A stretch of 64,000 bases of DNA from Cynocephalus volans (lineage: Eukaryota > Chordata > Mammalia > Dermoptera > Cynocephalidae), in NCBI RefSeq assembly GCF_027409185.1, contig NC_084462.1, positions 42,480,679-42,544,678 on the forward strand. Direction: 5' to 3'. Under the pieces are notes generated by a model. That model was given only the letters and a program-made list of their open reading frames with translations, had not been told where the DNA came from and made no database searches. Positions within the stretch are counted from its first letter, which is position 1. Every line of letters starts with the position of its first letter. This document shows, piece after piece, positions 1 through 9,876 of the stretch. A program made the position numbers and the translations under genes.

Positions 1-790
1 AATGTGTAAGGATTGGGCACCATGGGGTGGAGTGTGACAACTGCCTTGTTCATGGCTTGCAGATCCTAGACTGGATAGTACCCCTTTCCTTTGGGCTTCT
101 TGACCAGCAGGAGTGGCGTGTTCCAGGGCAATTGGCATTCCACCAAGATTCCTGCTTCTTGCAACCAGTGGATGTGTTCCTGGATTCCCAGTTGAGCTTC
201 CTACAGGACTGGGTATTGTTTCATCCTGACTGGTGTGGCACCTGGCTTCAGCTCTATTATCATCAGGGCCATACCTGGGGGTCTCAATTCTGCCCAGACA
301 GATAAAAAGTCCCTAAAGAGGTGGTCTCTTAAGAGTTCCAGTGGTCCTGTGTTTGAGTCTTCTTCAGTCTTGGTGTATAGGCACCATTCCTCTTCTCTAG
401 GCCTCATTACAGCCATCATTAGAGTCTCCTGATTACTCAGAGTCAAATGAGCTGCTTCTCCAGGTGTGAAGGTTATTTGTGCCTCTAGTTTTCTCAGCAA
501 ATCTCTTCCTAGCAGGGGCACTGAACAGTCAGGCAAATATATGGATTAATGGGTCACGTGACCCCCCAAGGTGGCAGGTTTGGGCCTTGCAGAATGGCTG
601 ATCTTCTTGTGTCCCTGTAACACCAACAATGGCAGCCTTTCAATATGAGAATGGGGCCACTGGGCTGGTGATTATAGAATGACCTGCCCCAGTGTCCACC
701 ATAAAAATTATAGGTTGGCCCACTACGATCATTTCAACCATGGGCTCCTGGGGGCCCAGGAGCATGGAGCCTGGTCTTTCTGAATCTGAG
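1..790 (-). pseudogene. pol: Broken retroviral pro-pol (protease and RT N-terminus)
   Basis: The minus strand encodes an aspartic protease remnant. The catalytic DTG triplet is at 688-696, preceded by a typical beta-strand segment and followed by Ala. About 20 codons further on an in-frame TGA interrupts it. A one-base shift near 560 then moves the frame, and a TAA lies about four codons before the conserved PLLGRDLL segment that closes retroviral proteases (about 490-530). That last frame stays open from 536 to about 201 and enters the N-terminus of reverse transcriptase (KPGATPVRMKQYP, about 201-240). RT then continues towards position 1 in damaged form. The catalytic YxDD motif would lie outside the window. 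In this family pro-pol follows gag; here the two are out of register because of another one-base shift near 800. Confidence 0.85.
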
Positions 791-794
791 TTTA

Positions 795-2389
795 TCCCCA
801 CAAGGCTGATGAGGCCCCGAACTCTTGATTCACCAGCTCAGGCTCATACTTCCTTCTTCCAGAGTGTGCTTTGTCCTGTGTCATTGATTGGGATTTTGCC
901 CCCCTTTTTGGGCACTCATTCTTCCAGTGGCCCAACAGTCTGCAGAAAGCACACTGATTAGACTGTAGGGGTGTCTGTCCTCTTTGGTGGGGGTTCTTCT
1001 TTTTCTTTGGTGCAGAGCTCTCGTCTGAGTTAAGTGCCACTGCCAGAAGTGCTGCCTTTTGCCTTAGGCATTATCTGCCTCCTTCTGAGCCTCTCAAACA
1101 CTTTGGCTGACAAACACTTTGTTGGCTACCTCTAGGAGCTCTGTTGCATTCATTCCAGCAAAGCCTTCCAGCTTTTGAAGCTTGTGGTGGATGTTGGCTC
1201 AGGACTGGGCTACAAAGACCGCACTGACCATTCTTTAATTCTCAGCTGCTTCAGGGTCAAATGGCATGTAAATTTGGAAGGACTCACATAACCTTTCATA
1301 GAACTCTGTGGGTGGCTCATCTGGCTTCTGGTTTATGGTGGTGTTTTGGACATATTGGTGGGCTTCCTCGCCCCTGCTCTCAGCCCCTGGGGAAGAGCTT
1401 CCCTACATTGGTGAACTGGTTTCTCCCCTCTTCTTCATTGAAGTCCCAATCTGGAGCAGCATCTGGTAGAGCATCTCTTGCCTAGGCCTGGGAGTCCATC
1501 ACGGCTGTGGGTGCCTGCTGCTGCAATTATTGCCTGGCTCTGGTCAGGATTCATCACCTTTCTTCTATACCAAAGAGAGTGAGGGCTAGCTGACAACAGT
1601 CTTCCAAGATGGGCTGGTGAGTGAGGAAAATTGACTCCAGAAGGCCAATGAGAGCCTGAGGTTTTTCTGAATATGATGGAGTATGATGTTTCCAATTCAA
1701 AATGTCTGTGATTGTGAAGGGTTGGTAACAGAAGAGGGGGCACCCTGGCTGCACACTGCCATCTGGATTGATTTGTTGTGCTCCTTGGGTCTCCCAAAGG
1801 GTCATCTGAAGGGCTGTAACCTGTTAGGCTGAGCAGAGTCACCTCCCCACTGGTTCAGGACTTTCTGGACTCTCTGGTGGTGATGCCGGTGGGGCCAATG
1901 GGACCAAAGCTGGAGGGCTACCTGGCAAGGGATGTCTAGGGCCAAGTGTCCCTGCAGGGGTGAGATATGGTGGTAGCATGAGTTCTTCTTCTGGGTCTCC
2001 CTGATATATAGGTTTCTTTGTTTTTTACTGTTTTTGTTCTGGCTTTTGTGCTATTCACGCAACAAAGACCTTGCTCTTTCCCTTATGAATGCAGATTTGG
2101 ACCCAGTGTGGCAGAGTCATAGCTATAGTCAACCAGGAATCTACGTATGGAAACTGGTTTGGGAGCCATCACCTGGCTCCCTGGTGATGACCTCATAAAC
2201 TGCCTGGACCTTTTGGAAACTTAACGTCCCTTCTGAAGACCATCGCACACCAAAACCAGGCCATTCTACCTCACACAGGGTCTGGAGCTTTCCAGGGGTC
2301 ATTTTGACTCCATATTCCCCAGAGTACCCCTTTTGAAATTTCTTTAACATACATTCAAGGACAGTAGGTTTAGAATTGCTTGCTCCCAT
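795..2389 (-). pseudogene. gag: Broken retroviral gag (MA-CA-NC)
   Basis: The start codon is at 2,387-2,389 (minus strand). I chose it because the next residues are GASNS, a myristoylation-type N-terminus typical of matrix. The matrix frame is open to a stop near 2,141. A capsid segment is readable at about 1,554-1,805 (motif ITDILNWKHHTPSYSEKP and the following helix). Nucleocapsid is at about 795-1,040, with a zinc knuckle of form C-X2-C-X4-H-X4-C (CAFCRLLGHWKNEC) flanked by basic residues. The proline-rich p12-like linker and the C-terminal capsid lie in other frames with stops between, so gag no longer makes one polyprotein. Products would normally form the virion core and package the RNA. 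Confidence 0.87.
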
Positions 2390-3778
2390 GTTTAACTTTA
2401 GTCTCCCTCTTCTGTCTCTGATGCTTATATCCCAAGTAGCTTTGGTGTTGCCACCCAAGAAAGCTTGGGGTTCCCAAACTGCCTTCTCATACACTGGTGT
2501 GAGAAGTTTTCTGGCCACTAGGGACAGCAAGGGGGGAACAGCTCCTAGTTGGCTTGGCAGACGGCAGGGTTTCTGGACAAAAGGGAAGTGGCAGCTTGGT
2601 TCCTATAACCTTTGGCAGGCTGGATAAGTCTGCCATTGATTTAGGGTGTGCACCTAAATCAATGGTCCATAGACCAGACCCTCCCTTTTAAAGCAGATGC
2701 CTGCTCTTCAGTAAAGGTAGTGGGGGGAGTAAAGGTAGTGGGGGAAGGGTGGATGGTAACAGAAAAGGTGTAGTAAGATACAATCTGAATTCCTTTCTAA
2801 GTGACTCTACCCATATGTGGTGAGGGGATTTTTATGACAGAATGAGTATTGGGTTTCTCAGAGCAAGCAACATGAATGGAGTGTTGCTCCTCAGGAGTCA
2901 AGTAAACGCCACCTAGGTCCTAAAAGAAGTGGTCGCCTCTCTTTCGAGTACACTAGAGGGCGCTCAAACATCAGACATGAACAAAGGTTTGTTTATGTGT
3001 CTCCCTTCTTGGATCCCCCTCCCCCAAGGGGAGACATGAGACAAACAAAGGTGGGGAGCCCCACTTCTCCTGGAGGAGGAGGAAGACCATACTGGTGTCT
3101 GTCTGGCCGTGCTCCTCATGGGGACAACTGGGCCTGTCTTGGCTTAGGTATAAACCCATATAAACCCCGGGCCTGGTTCAGTCCATTTCCAGACTGAGAT
3201 CACTGTTATGCCATACAACATGGCCGCAAAACCGAAGGTTAGGATCCACTTGGACACCATGTTTATCACTTGGTGCCACAATATTTCTCATTCACTCACA
3301 CACTCACGCAGAAGTTAAGGTACCTTTCCCTCCCCCAATCCTGACCTAATTTACCCAGATGGATGTCCAAAAACTGAGAGGGATCTCGTGACAAGATCCC
3401 AAACCAGATGGACCTTATTACAAGGTCCTGCACAGATGAACCTCAGTACAAAGTCCTTCACCCGGATGGATGTCCCCAGATGGGCCCTCAGAGGAATGCT
3501 TTTGGGAGTTGATCAAGCTCCCCTTCTGCCTGGAGGTGGACCTGAACTGAACTAAAGGATTGGCGGGGGGGCCTACCTGTCCTGAAGGCTGCAAAAGTCT
3601 GGCTGGTCCTTCCCTCTGTAAAGTCTGGCCGGATAGGTAGCCTCCTGGATCGGTGTGGTCCCATTCTTCGAGGCCCCAACAAACTGGCCAGTCGGCGCCT
3701 CCTCAGTCCCCCACGGCCCCACCAATCCTCTAGGCAGTCCTGCCCAGGCTGATGGCTCAAGGGACTGGTCTGAATCAT
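2390..3778 (-). other. Long provirus leader between primer-binding site and gag
   Basis: About 1,390 bases separate the primer-binding site from the gag start. Simple gammaretroviruses usually have a leader of several hundred bases. The stretch carries the tandem hairpin repeat at 3,355-3,480, a G-rich direct repeat near 2,712-2,745 and no coding segment that I recognise. It may hold the packaging signal, an upstream alternative gag start, or an unrecognised inserted element. I cannot tell which from one copy. Confidence 0.6.
3355..3480 (-). repeat. Tandem ~28-nt hairpin units in the provirus leader
   Basis: Three adjacent units (3,377-3,404; 3,406-3,433; 3,434-3,461) share a 28-nt pattern. 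The last two agree at 23 of 28 positions; the first is more diverged. Unit 1 has a perfect 7-bp inverted repeat (3,380-3,386 with 3,394-3,400). Unit 2 has another (3,410-3,416 with 3,422-3,428, five-base loop). Unit 3 keeps a degraded version. The array is flanked on both sides by copies of GATGGATGTCC (near 3,358 and 3,465). It lies about 320 bases downstream of the primer-binding site, where gammaretroviral packaging stem-loops occur. The packaging role is an inference. Confidence 0.7.
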
Positions 3779-3796
3779 TTCCCAGCCAATGCACCA
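3779..3796 (-). promoter_or_regulatory. Retroviral primer-binding site, tRNA-Gly type
   Basis: The minus-strand sequence TGGTGCATTGGCTGGGAA is complementary to the 3' end of mammalian tRNA-Gly(GCC) including its CCA, with one mismatch in 18 (T for C at position 12). It sits five bases inside the LTR edge, as expected for priming minus-strand DNA synthesis. tRNA-Pro, which is common in gammaretroviruses, does not match. Confidence 0.88.
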
Positions 3797-3862
3797 GACA
3801 ATGTTATAGAATTGGATTTGGCAGGGAAACAGCAGACACGTGAGGGGTTGGAGAGTCAGAAG

Positions 3863-3868
3863 TTTATT
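3863..3868 (-). terminator. LTR polyadenylation signal
   Basis: AATAAA on the minus strand, about 70 bases past the TATA box and about 60 bases before the LTR end. This is the usual R-region arrangement. Confidence 0.75.
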
Positions 3869-3936
3869 ATGCTAGCGGGTCCAGATGAGCTAACCACTCT
3901 AAAGTTCTGGACCCCAAACAAAGGTTTGCAAGGACC

Positions 3937-3943
3937 TTTTATA
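3937..3943 (-). promoter_or_regulatory. LTR TATA box
   Basis: TATAAAA on the minus strand inside the LTR. Transcription would start roughly 25-30 bases further left, near 3,910, and run into the leader. Confidence 0.75.
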
Positions 3944-4197
3944 GGTGGGTTAGGCGGGCTTTTTAAGTTTCAGTTTCTAAGAATATATCTCAAGCAGGCA
4001 GTTGCTGATTTTGGCTTCTCTGAATTCATGTGACCTAAGCAGACACACAAGTGAGATTACAGAGAAGAGGAATGCAGGCAGGCAGTTGATTATTATCTGG
4101 GCTGAGTTCTGGGGGCCTTGGTAGATAGGCACATTTAGCTACAGGGGCACTGCACAAGCACATAACAAATTTTAATTTTGAGTTTTTCCAACAAAAT

Positions 4198-5084
4198 GAC
4201 TGGCATTTTACCAGAGCCTAATGGACCTGGGGGAAGGGAAACACCCAACTCCAGCCCCCAGTAGCGGCCCTGTCTTCCCTAAGTGGGGAAACAAGCAAAC
4301 AGACTGAGTGATGTTGGTGAAGGTCACAGCCCAGGGGCACCGGCTCACTAAAAGACTGAGACCTAACACTGTTACATTTCTCTCTGTGTAACGGAGATGC
4401 AAAAAGGATTACTCAAAGCACCATGAATGCGTTGAGAAGCTCAGAGAGTCTGTATCCCAGAGAAGAGTCCCCATTTGAACAGTCCCCATTCAAAGTTAGC
4501 TTCTGTATTTTACTGTAAGGACAAGGAAGTTTCACAAGAATATTCAGTTCATTCAATCATTACAAAAGGACACAAGGACATGGGCAGTGTTACAAAAGTT
4601 ATCTATGGCTAAATATAGCTTAAGCAATGGAAACTAGTAACATCAGTAAAATTAACAATGTGACATTCCAAAGTACAATTAGTGAAAAGCTAAGTTGGTC
4701 AAACTGGCTCATTATCTAAAGTATAACCTCTCCTTAAGCAAAAGTTACATTCTTATGATAAAATCTAAGTACAATTATCTAAAGTTTTTCCCAACAGACT
4801 GCTTGCCCGTAGCAAATATTTTTTTCACATCTTTTCCTTCAGCAATTCTTAAAATCTCTAACAGTATTGGTATGACAACCACCTGTTAGCTCTAAAATCA
4901 TTAAAGGATACAATCCCATACCTAAGCAGTGATTAGAGTTGATTAGATGGGATTTTGCCCTCTGACTATGGGCCATTGCCTCCTACTTGAGGGCTTTTGC
5001 CCCAATATGTATTTACCTAAAAGCCCTATTCTAAGATCAAATGAGAATCAAGATTTCTAACCCTTCATATAACCCTAGGACAAT
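4198..5084. other. Unassigned AT-rich sequence, no gene seen
   Basis: This stretch between the provirus and the L1 5' fragment has no open frame of note and no repeat I can name. It could be further old L1 or LTR sequence too decayed to recognise by eye. Confidence 0.4.
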
Positions 5085-5563
5085 GGAATGTTTTCCCTTC
5101 CGCCACATTTTGCCACCACACCAGTAGGGCTCCTGCACAACAGCAGGGGCTTCAGTGGGAAGAACTGCATGCCTCAGACCTTATTTAAGAAGAACTTCCT
5201 GGGGAAATGGGGAGACAGAAATGAGGACACCAGAGAGAATTTTAGCCTTTGACCCCTACAGCTATAGTAAGTGGTAAGCACAGCCTAAGCCCCAGCCAGA
5301 TACACATAAAACCTCATACTAACAGCCTGTTTACCTCAGTTCCTTTTACTCAGTACATCACATCTGGCTTTTATCAGAAAATGACAAGGCATACTAAAAG
5401 ACACAAAACAAAGTTTGAAGAGAAAGAGCAAGCATCAGAACCAGACTCAGATACGGCAGAGATGTTGGTATTATCAGACCAGGAATTTAAACCACCATGA
5501 CTAATGTGCTAAGGGCACAAACAGAAAAGGGGAATGACGTGCAACAACAGATGGGTAACGTAA

Positions 5564-5639
5564 AGCCAGCCAGTTAGCTCAGTTGGTTAGAGTGCAGCCG
5601 TATAACACCAAGGTCATGGGTTCATGTCTGCTTACTGGC

Positions 5640-5702
<63 letters not shown>

Positions 5703-5727
5703 CAAAACAAAACAAAAAACCCCAAAC
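5564..5727 (+). mobile_element. tRNA-Ile-derived SINE with (AC)n tail, 16-bp target duplication
   Basis: A tRNA-Ile-like head (about 5,565-5,642, with recognisable A box AGCTCAGTTGG and a degraded B box) is followed by about 29 AC repeats (5,644-5,701) and an A/C-rich tail. It is bracketed by a perfect 16-bp direct repeat, CAGATGGGTAACGTAA (5,548-5,563 and 5,728-5,743), and interrupts L1 sequence that reads through once the insert is removed. It looks like the monomeric CYN SINE type of colugos. It is not a tRNA gene: the stems are not intact. Confidence 0.88.
5644..5701. repeat. (AC)n microsatellite
   Basis: About 29 uninterrupted AC units form the tail of the SINE insertion. Length is likely to vary between individuals. 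Confidence 0.95.
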
Positions 5728-5974
5728 CAGATGGGTAACGTAAGTAGACAGATGGGAACTGTAAGAAAGAATCACAAGGAAATGCTAAAAATGAAAAACA
5801 CCTAACAGAAATGCAGGAGGACTTTGATGGGCTCATCAGTACACTGGACATGCCTGAGGAGAGAACTGGGGAGCTTCAAGAAATGTCAATAGAAATTCAC
5901 AAAACTGAAACGCAAAGAGGGAAAAAAGTATTGAATGGATAGAGGAACAAAAATGGGAAGTTGATGTCACCCAG

Positions 5975-6337
5975 TGCCTTAGACACTTTGAGCTGTCATA
6001 ACAAAATACCACAGACTGGGCAGCTTAAACAGCAGACATTCATTTTCTCACAGTTCTGGAGGCTGGAAGTCTAAGGTCAAGTTGCTGTTACAGTTGATGT
6101 CTGGTGGGGTCTCTCCTTAAGGCAGGTGTCTGACTTCCCTCTGCACACATGTGTAGAGAGATCTCTACTGTCTCTTTCTCTTATCATAAGGACACCAGTC
6201 CTGTCGGATTAGGGCCCCACCCTTTCGACCTCATTTAACCTGAATTATCTCCAAAGGCCACATCTCCAAGTACAGCCACACTGGGGGTTAGGGCTTCAAC
6301 ATATGAATTTAGGGGACACAGACATTCAGTCTGCACA
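5975..6337 (-). mobile_element. MST/MLT-type MaLR solo LTR
   Basis: The reverse complement closely follows the MaLR LTR pattern: TGT-like start with TTCATATGTTGAAGCCCTAA, a GGTGTCCTTAT segment, CCAGAACTGTGAGAAA before the poly(A) area, and TTTTGTTATGACAGC before the end. Edges are set by TG/CA. I did not find a convincing target duplication. Confidence 0.8.
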
Positions 6338-6439
6338 CTTGTAGATCAGTAGCTGCCATTGCCACTACTCCCTGTGGGCCTGGAGGAACGAAATGGCAAG
6401 TGGAGCTGACAAAGCTCGGGAGCACGACTGCCAAGGTTG

Positions 6440-6845
6440 AAAGACAAAAGTGCCACAGATTTAGTTTAAAGATCTAAACTGGCTTTTATTTGTGATTCTA
6501 GAATCAAGCAACACCTCATTATGTAAAATAGAATGAGTGTTTCTGTGGGCTGAGCAGAGGAATTTGGCTTTATAGACAGAAAAGGGCTAAGGAAAGCAGA
6601 AACAGAGAACAAAAGGAAGATTGGTTGTTTCAAAGTTACTTTTTTTGTAAAGGTTAAAGCAGAGGGGACTTTCTTATTATGCTGGCTAAAACTGGCTTGT
6701 TTGGGGATTTGGCTATGATCTCTCTCTCTCTCCTGATTTCTCAGAAGGTCATACCAACAGCTTAGTTTCAGCCTCGTGGCATGGAACATCAGCGTGAGTA
6801 ATTTCATTTTGGTTTGGTCTGTTGGGCCTGGTGCAGGAGCTCAGT
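6440..6845 (-). mobile_element. Probable solo LTR, family not named
   Basis: On the minus strand the block has LTR-like order: a CCAATC box (near 6,628), a CTATAAAG box (near 6,570), then AATAAAAG (near 6,483). It does not code. The pattern suggests an ERVL or ERV1 solo LTR. Boundaries are approximate. Confidence 0.5.
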
Positions 6846-7527
6846 CCAAATTAATGGTCTTCTATAAATTTTATTTAACATTATTCATCTGGAAATGAGG
6901 ATTTGGCCCTCTGGCTGCTGCTACAGAGCCTGGAAACCAACAGCCCAGCACTACTGCTATACCCACTACCCATCTGCAGGTCGCAGTCACCCACAGTTGC
7001 TGGTAGCTACCTCCAGAGCCAGAAGAAGGGGAATGCTTTCTCCATCCTCCTTCCTCCCAGTCCCCAGTGCCTCTCATTGTTGGAAACTTGCTGGCAAGGA
7101 AGCTGGCAAATGTAGTTCACAGGCTTCCAGCCCTGGCAGTGCAGGTGGGAGTACAGGATGGCAAGTTTGGAGCTGTGCCAACAGACAAATAAACAGCACA
7201 GATGGTGAGACTGAGAAGCTTGAGAGTCAGGAGGCAGTTATTCTTTGAGAACAAGAAAAGAAGAAAGGTAATTAGAACATTTAGGGTGAAAAAACCCCCA
7301 AAAGTTGTCTACAAAAGTCATGCTCTAATCGTAAATAGACTAAGACATGTGTCACAGTTTTGAGCAACAGGAAGGTGTATAAGAGAAAGAGTCCATTTGA
7401 CCTTGATGCTAAAATCATTCTTTTTTTGTGTGGCCCGGGAAAGCCATCAGCCCTAGAGAGAAGGAACTTAATTGATCGCTACTAATAATAAATATGGAGT
7501 TGTAAAAATGCAAATATTGTTTACTTA
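6846..7527. other. Unassigned sequence
   Basis: No exon, repeat family or regulatory motif that I can support. Short open frames here lack any recognisable protein features. Confidence 0.35.
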
Positions 7528-7595
7528 TTAGCTGGTTAGCTCACTTGGTAGAGGGTAGTGCTAACATCAAAGTCAAGGGTTCGGATCCATAGATA
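7528..7595 (+). mobile_element. tRNA-Ile-derived SINE, short decayed copy
   Basis: GCTGGTTAGCTCACTTGGTA (A-box region) is followed by a near-intact B box, GGGTTCGGATCC, in the tRNA-Ile arrangement seen at 5,564. The 3' part is lost into A-rich sequence and no target duplication is clear. Confidence 0.75.
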
Positions 7596-9084
7596 AAACT
7601 TAACAAAGAACAGAAAACTTAATTACGATCATCAAACAGAATATTATACACCCTTGGTGTTGTGAAAGGAAAACCCCGCTGATGGAGGGAGAGAACGGGA
7701 AGAGCGGGGGGGAAGAGCGGGGAAGAGACAGAGGAAATGGCAGGGCGTCGGTGGCCTCCCCTGTGAGGGAAAGATTCAGCATGGTCTCAAGTGGATGGAG
7801 AAGCAGTAAATGTTCCAGTCTACATTTATAGTTGTAAACCTAACAAACGTGATTTGGAGGAGGTGAGGTTAGGATAAATGAGCGAAATTCTCATTTTTTA
7901 ATAGTGCAGAATCAGTGGATATTGTCTAAAGGTGAAAAAGAGGTAACAGATAAGCATATTAACTCGAGTTATGATGGTGAATAAATAGTTTTTAAGAATG
8001 AAAACAAGGTCAAGACTTGCAGAACTATGTCCCGGAGGGCATATCATCCAGAATGCCCCGAAGGGGGTTGGCTGGAGAATCGCCCACGGACAGTCCTGTG
8101 CTTTGCATCTAGTCCTTCGCCATTTACTTCCGAGAGTGTTCACAGGAGTTTTCACACTTCCTTGAGGTGTAAGAGGTTGCTAGGGATTTTCTGCATTACT
8201 GCAACCACCACAAAGCTGTGTGTCTCTTTAATAAATTAAATGTTTGGTTAACTCCTCAGATTTACACTTTTGGCCAAAGGCCCGATTGCCTTCTCTTTCT
8301 TGCTTGTTCAGGGCAGGAAAGTGAGCCTGGGTGCAGCTTCCGATGCTCTCAGAGGAACAAGCTGGCTGTCTCTCGGGCCCCACGGTGGCTCCTGAGGGGC
8401 TGTGGCTGGTGTGCACCTGGGAGGCTCTGGGCCATGTGCAGCGGAGCACAGGGGCAGGGAGATGAGGCACCCACAGCAGCCATTGGTGGGTCTGACCACT
8501 CCTGCTGGGTGGGCCACTGCCCAGCACTCTAATCCCTGCTGGCCCTCCGTAGCCGTATGACTTCGGACACATTTCTCCACCCTCCCAGGGTCCACTTCCC
8601 CATCTGGCAGGGGTTAGTGGTGCCACGTCCTGCACAGGCACCTAGTAGGCAGGGGCCCTGTACACCCCTTGCTTGTGGGTCTCAACCCCCCTGGCTCCCC
8701 CAAGGGCTGCCTCGGTTATTGAGCACCCTCCTGTTTCTCCTTCTATCAGCGAGCTGGCTGCAGGGCTTTTCAGCTCTTCTGCCTTCAGGTCCTGCCTGCC
8801 AGGACCCGTAGGCACCTGTTTGTCCTCTGGCATCTGAGTTCCAGCCTGTCCACTGGCACTTCCCACACTGTGTGTCCTGGTTGTTCCTCTGCGCACACTT
8901 TGCTGTTGGCTTTTGCTGCCTGGCTTCAACTCCTGACCTCGCTCTAACTCCAGATACTGACCTCATGCTTCAGCCCTGTGTCCACCACCTTCCCTTGAAT
9001 ACAGGCCATTAGGTGATCCACTGCAGCCATGCTAAAACAAGAGGACACGTGGGACATCGGAGGACACGACAACCTTCCTTCTCA
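7596..9084. other. Mostly unique, GC-richer non-coding sequence
   Basis: No exon or repeat identified. At 8,290-8,960 the base composition is GC-rich and several frames are open for 80-137 codons on both strands, but none shows a recognisable domain and CpG is not enriched. I read them as chance frames. Confidence 0.35.
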
Positions 9085-9320
9085 GCAGGCATTTACTTAC
9101 TATGCACCAGATACTATTGTAGGCATTTTATATATGTTAACTCATTCACTCCTCATTCCAACCCAGTTTTACGTCCTTTCTACAGATGAGGCTACTGAGG
9201 CACAGAGAGGTTAAGTAACTTGCTCAAGGTCACACAGCCAGGAAAGTGCAGAGAAGGGGTTTGAATTAAAGCTCCCAAGTCCAGGCTCTTACCTCCTACA
9301 CTCTACTGCCTTTCCCTGAG
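9085..9320 (-). repeat. MIR SINE
   Basis: The minus strand carries the MIR core, with the conserved GTGTGACCTTGAGCAAGTTACTT-type segment visible on the plus strand as AAGTAACTTGCTCAAGGTCA near 9,210-9,235, plus the downstream GAG/CAGAGAGG segment. Old and diverged. Confidence 0.85.
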
Positions 9321-9454
9321 GGTTGTTGGTGACCTTGGCCTAGGGTAAAGTCAGATTCCACTAGATTGCCATCCTACCTGATGGCCAGAGTTAAGAGAAG
9401 GACACAGATACCCCCAGTGTCCCTGCAAAGGCCCAGATTTTTAAAATTATTAAC

Positions 9455-9876
9455 TGTGTCAGTTTCCTAAGCTGATGTAACAAAGTACCCCAAAGTTGGT
9501 GGCTTAAAACAACAGAAATGTACTGTCTCACAGTTGCAGAGGCCAGAAGTCGAAAGTCAAGGTGTGGCAGGGCCACACTCCCTCCCAAGCCTCTAGGGCA
9601 AAGTCCGTCCTTGTCCTTTTCAGCTGCTGGTAGCCCCAGGCGTTCCTTGGCTTGTGGCTGCTTCGCCCTTTTCCCCCAGCATTGTGTGGCATTCTCCCTG
9701 CATGTGTCACTGTCCTCTCCTCTTCTTGTAAGGACACCAGTCATAATGGATTAGGGCCCACCTGAATTTGGTATTACACTTGCAAATACTCTATTTCCAA
9801 ATAAAGTCACGTTCACAGGTGCTGGGGGTTAGGACTTCAACATATCTTTTTGTGGGACACAATTCAACCCACTGTA
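9455..9876 (-). mobile_element. MLT1-type MaLR solo LTR
   Basis: Read on the minus strand it starts near CAGTGGGTTGAATTGTGTCC, contains TTATTTGGAAATAG and GACTGGTGTCCTTA, and ends near TTACATCAGCTTAGGAAACT, which is the MLT1 layout. No clear target duplication. Confidence 0.8.

Larger units (their letters stand above)
1..4193 (-). mobile_element. Endogenous gammaretrovirus-like provirus (ERV1), 5' portion
   Basis: A class I endogenous retrovirus lies on the minus strand and runs off the left edge. Read right to left, it has an LTR (3,802-4,193), a tRNA-Gly primer-binding site (3,779-3,796), a leader of about 1.39 kb, a gag start at 2,389, capsid and nucleocapsid segments, a protease active site near 690 and the first part of reverse transcriptase. 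The gag MA-CA-NC order, a single CCHC zinc knuckle and the pro-to-RT junction are gammaretroviral. Reading frames are broken by stops and frameshifts, so it is a dead relic. The 3' LTR and env would lie left of the window. The four bases AAAT (4,194-4,197) beside the LTR may be one copy of the 4-bp target duplication usual for this class, but the partner cannot be checked here. Confidence 0.93.
3802..4193 (-). repeat. 5' LTR of the provirus (392 bp, TG...CA)
   Basis: On the minus strand the LTR begins TGTTGGAAAAAC (right end, 4,193) and finishes ATAACA (3,802). A TATA box (TATAAAA, 3,937-3,943) and a poly(A) signal (AATAAA, 3,863-3,868) lie about 70 bases apart in the correct order, which places U3, R and U5. 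The edges fit the primer-binding site on one side and a clean change of sequence on the other. Confidence 0.85.
5085..5974 (+). mobile_element. L1 5' UTR / ORF1-region fragment
   Basis: The sequence resembles the 5' portion and start of ORF1 of older mammalian L1 elements. It includes a lysine- and glutamate-rich reading stretch (5,380-5,500) with the acidic phrase SEPDSDTAEMLVLSDQEF, and after the SINE a second ORF1-like coiled-coil stretch (5,745-5,950). Stops and frameshifts break it. It is split by a SINE at 5,564-5,727 and ends where a MaLR LTR begins at 5,975. Confidence 0.75.

Noticed and set aside
3137..3170. Second TATA-like element within the provirus leader as an internal promoter
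   Set aside because: TATAAACC occurs twice here, but it has no matching LTR edges or poly(A) signal around it, so I did not call a promoter.
5565..5642. Possible tRNA-Ile gene
   Set aside because: Stems and the B box are degraded, and the unit has an AC/A-rich tail and target duplication. It is a SINE.
5579..5851. Frame with a long VCVCVC run, minus strand
   Set aside because: Artefact of the (AC)n tail of the SINE. The same applies at 11,172-11,499 and 23,765-24,082.
8218..8960. Cluster of open frames on both strands
   Set aside because: Moderate GC content without CpG enrichment, no domains, no consistent strand, no splice signals that form an exon chain.
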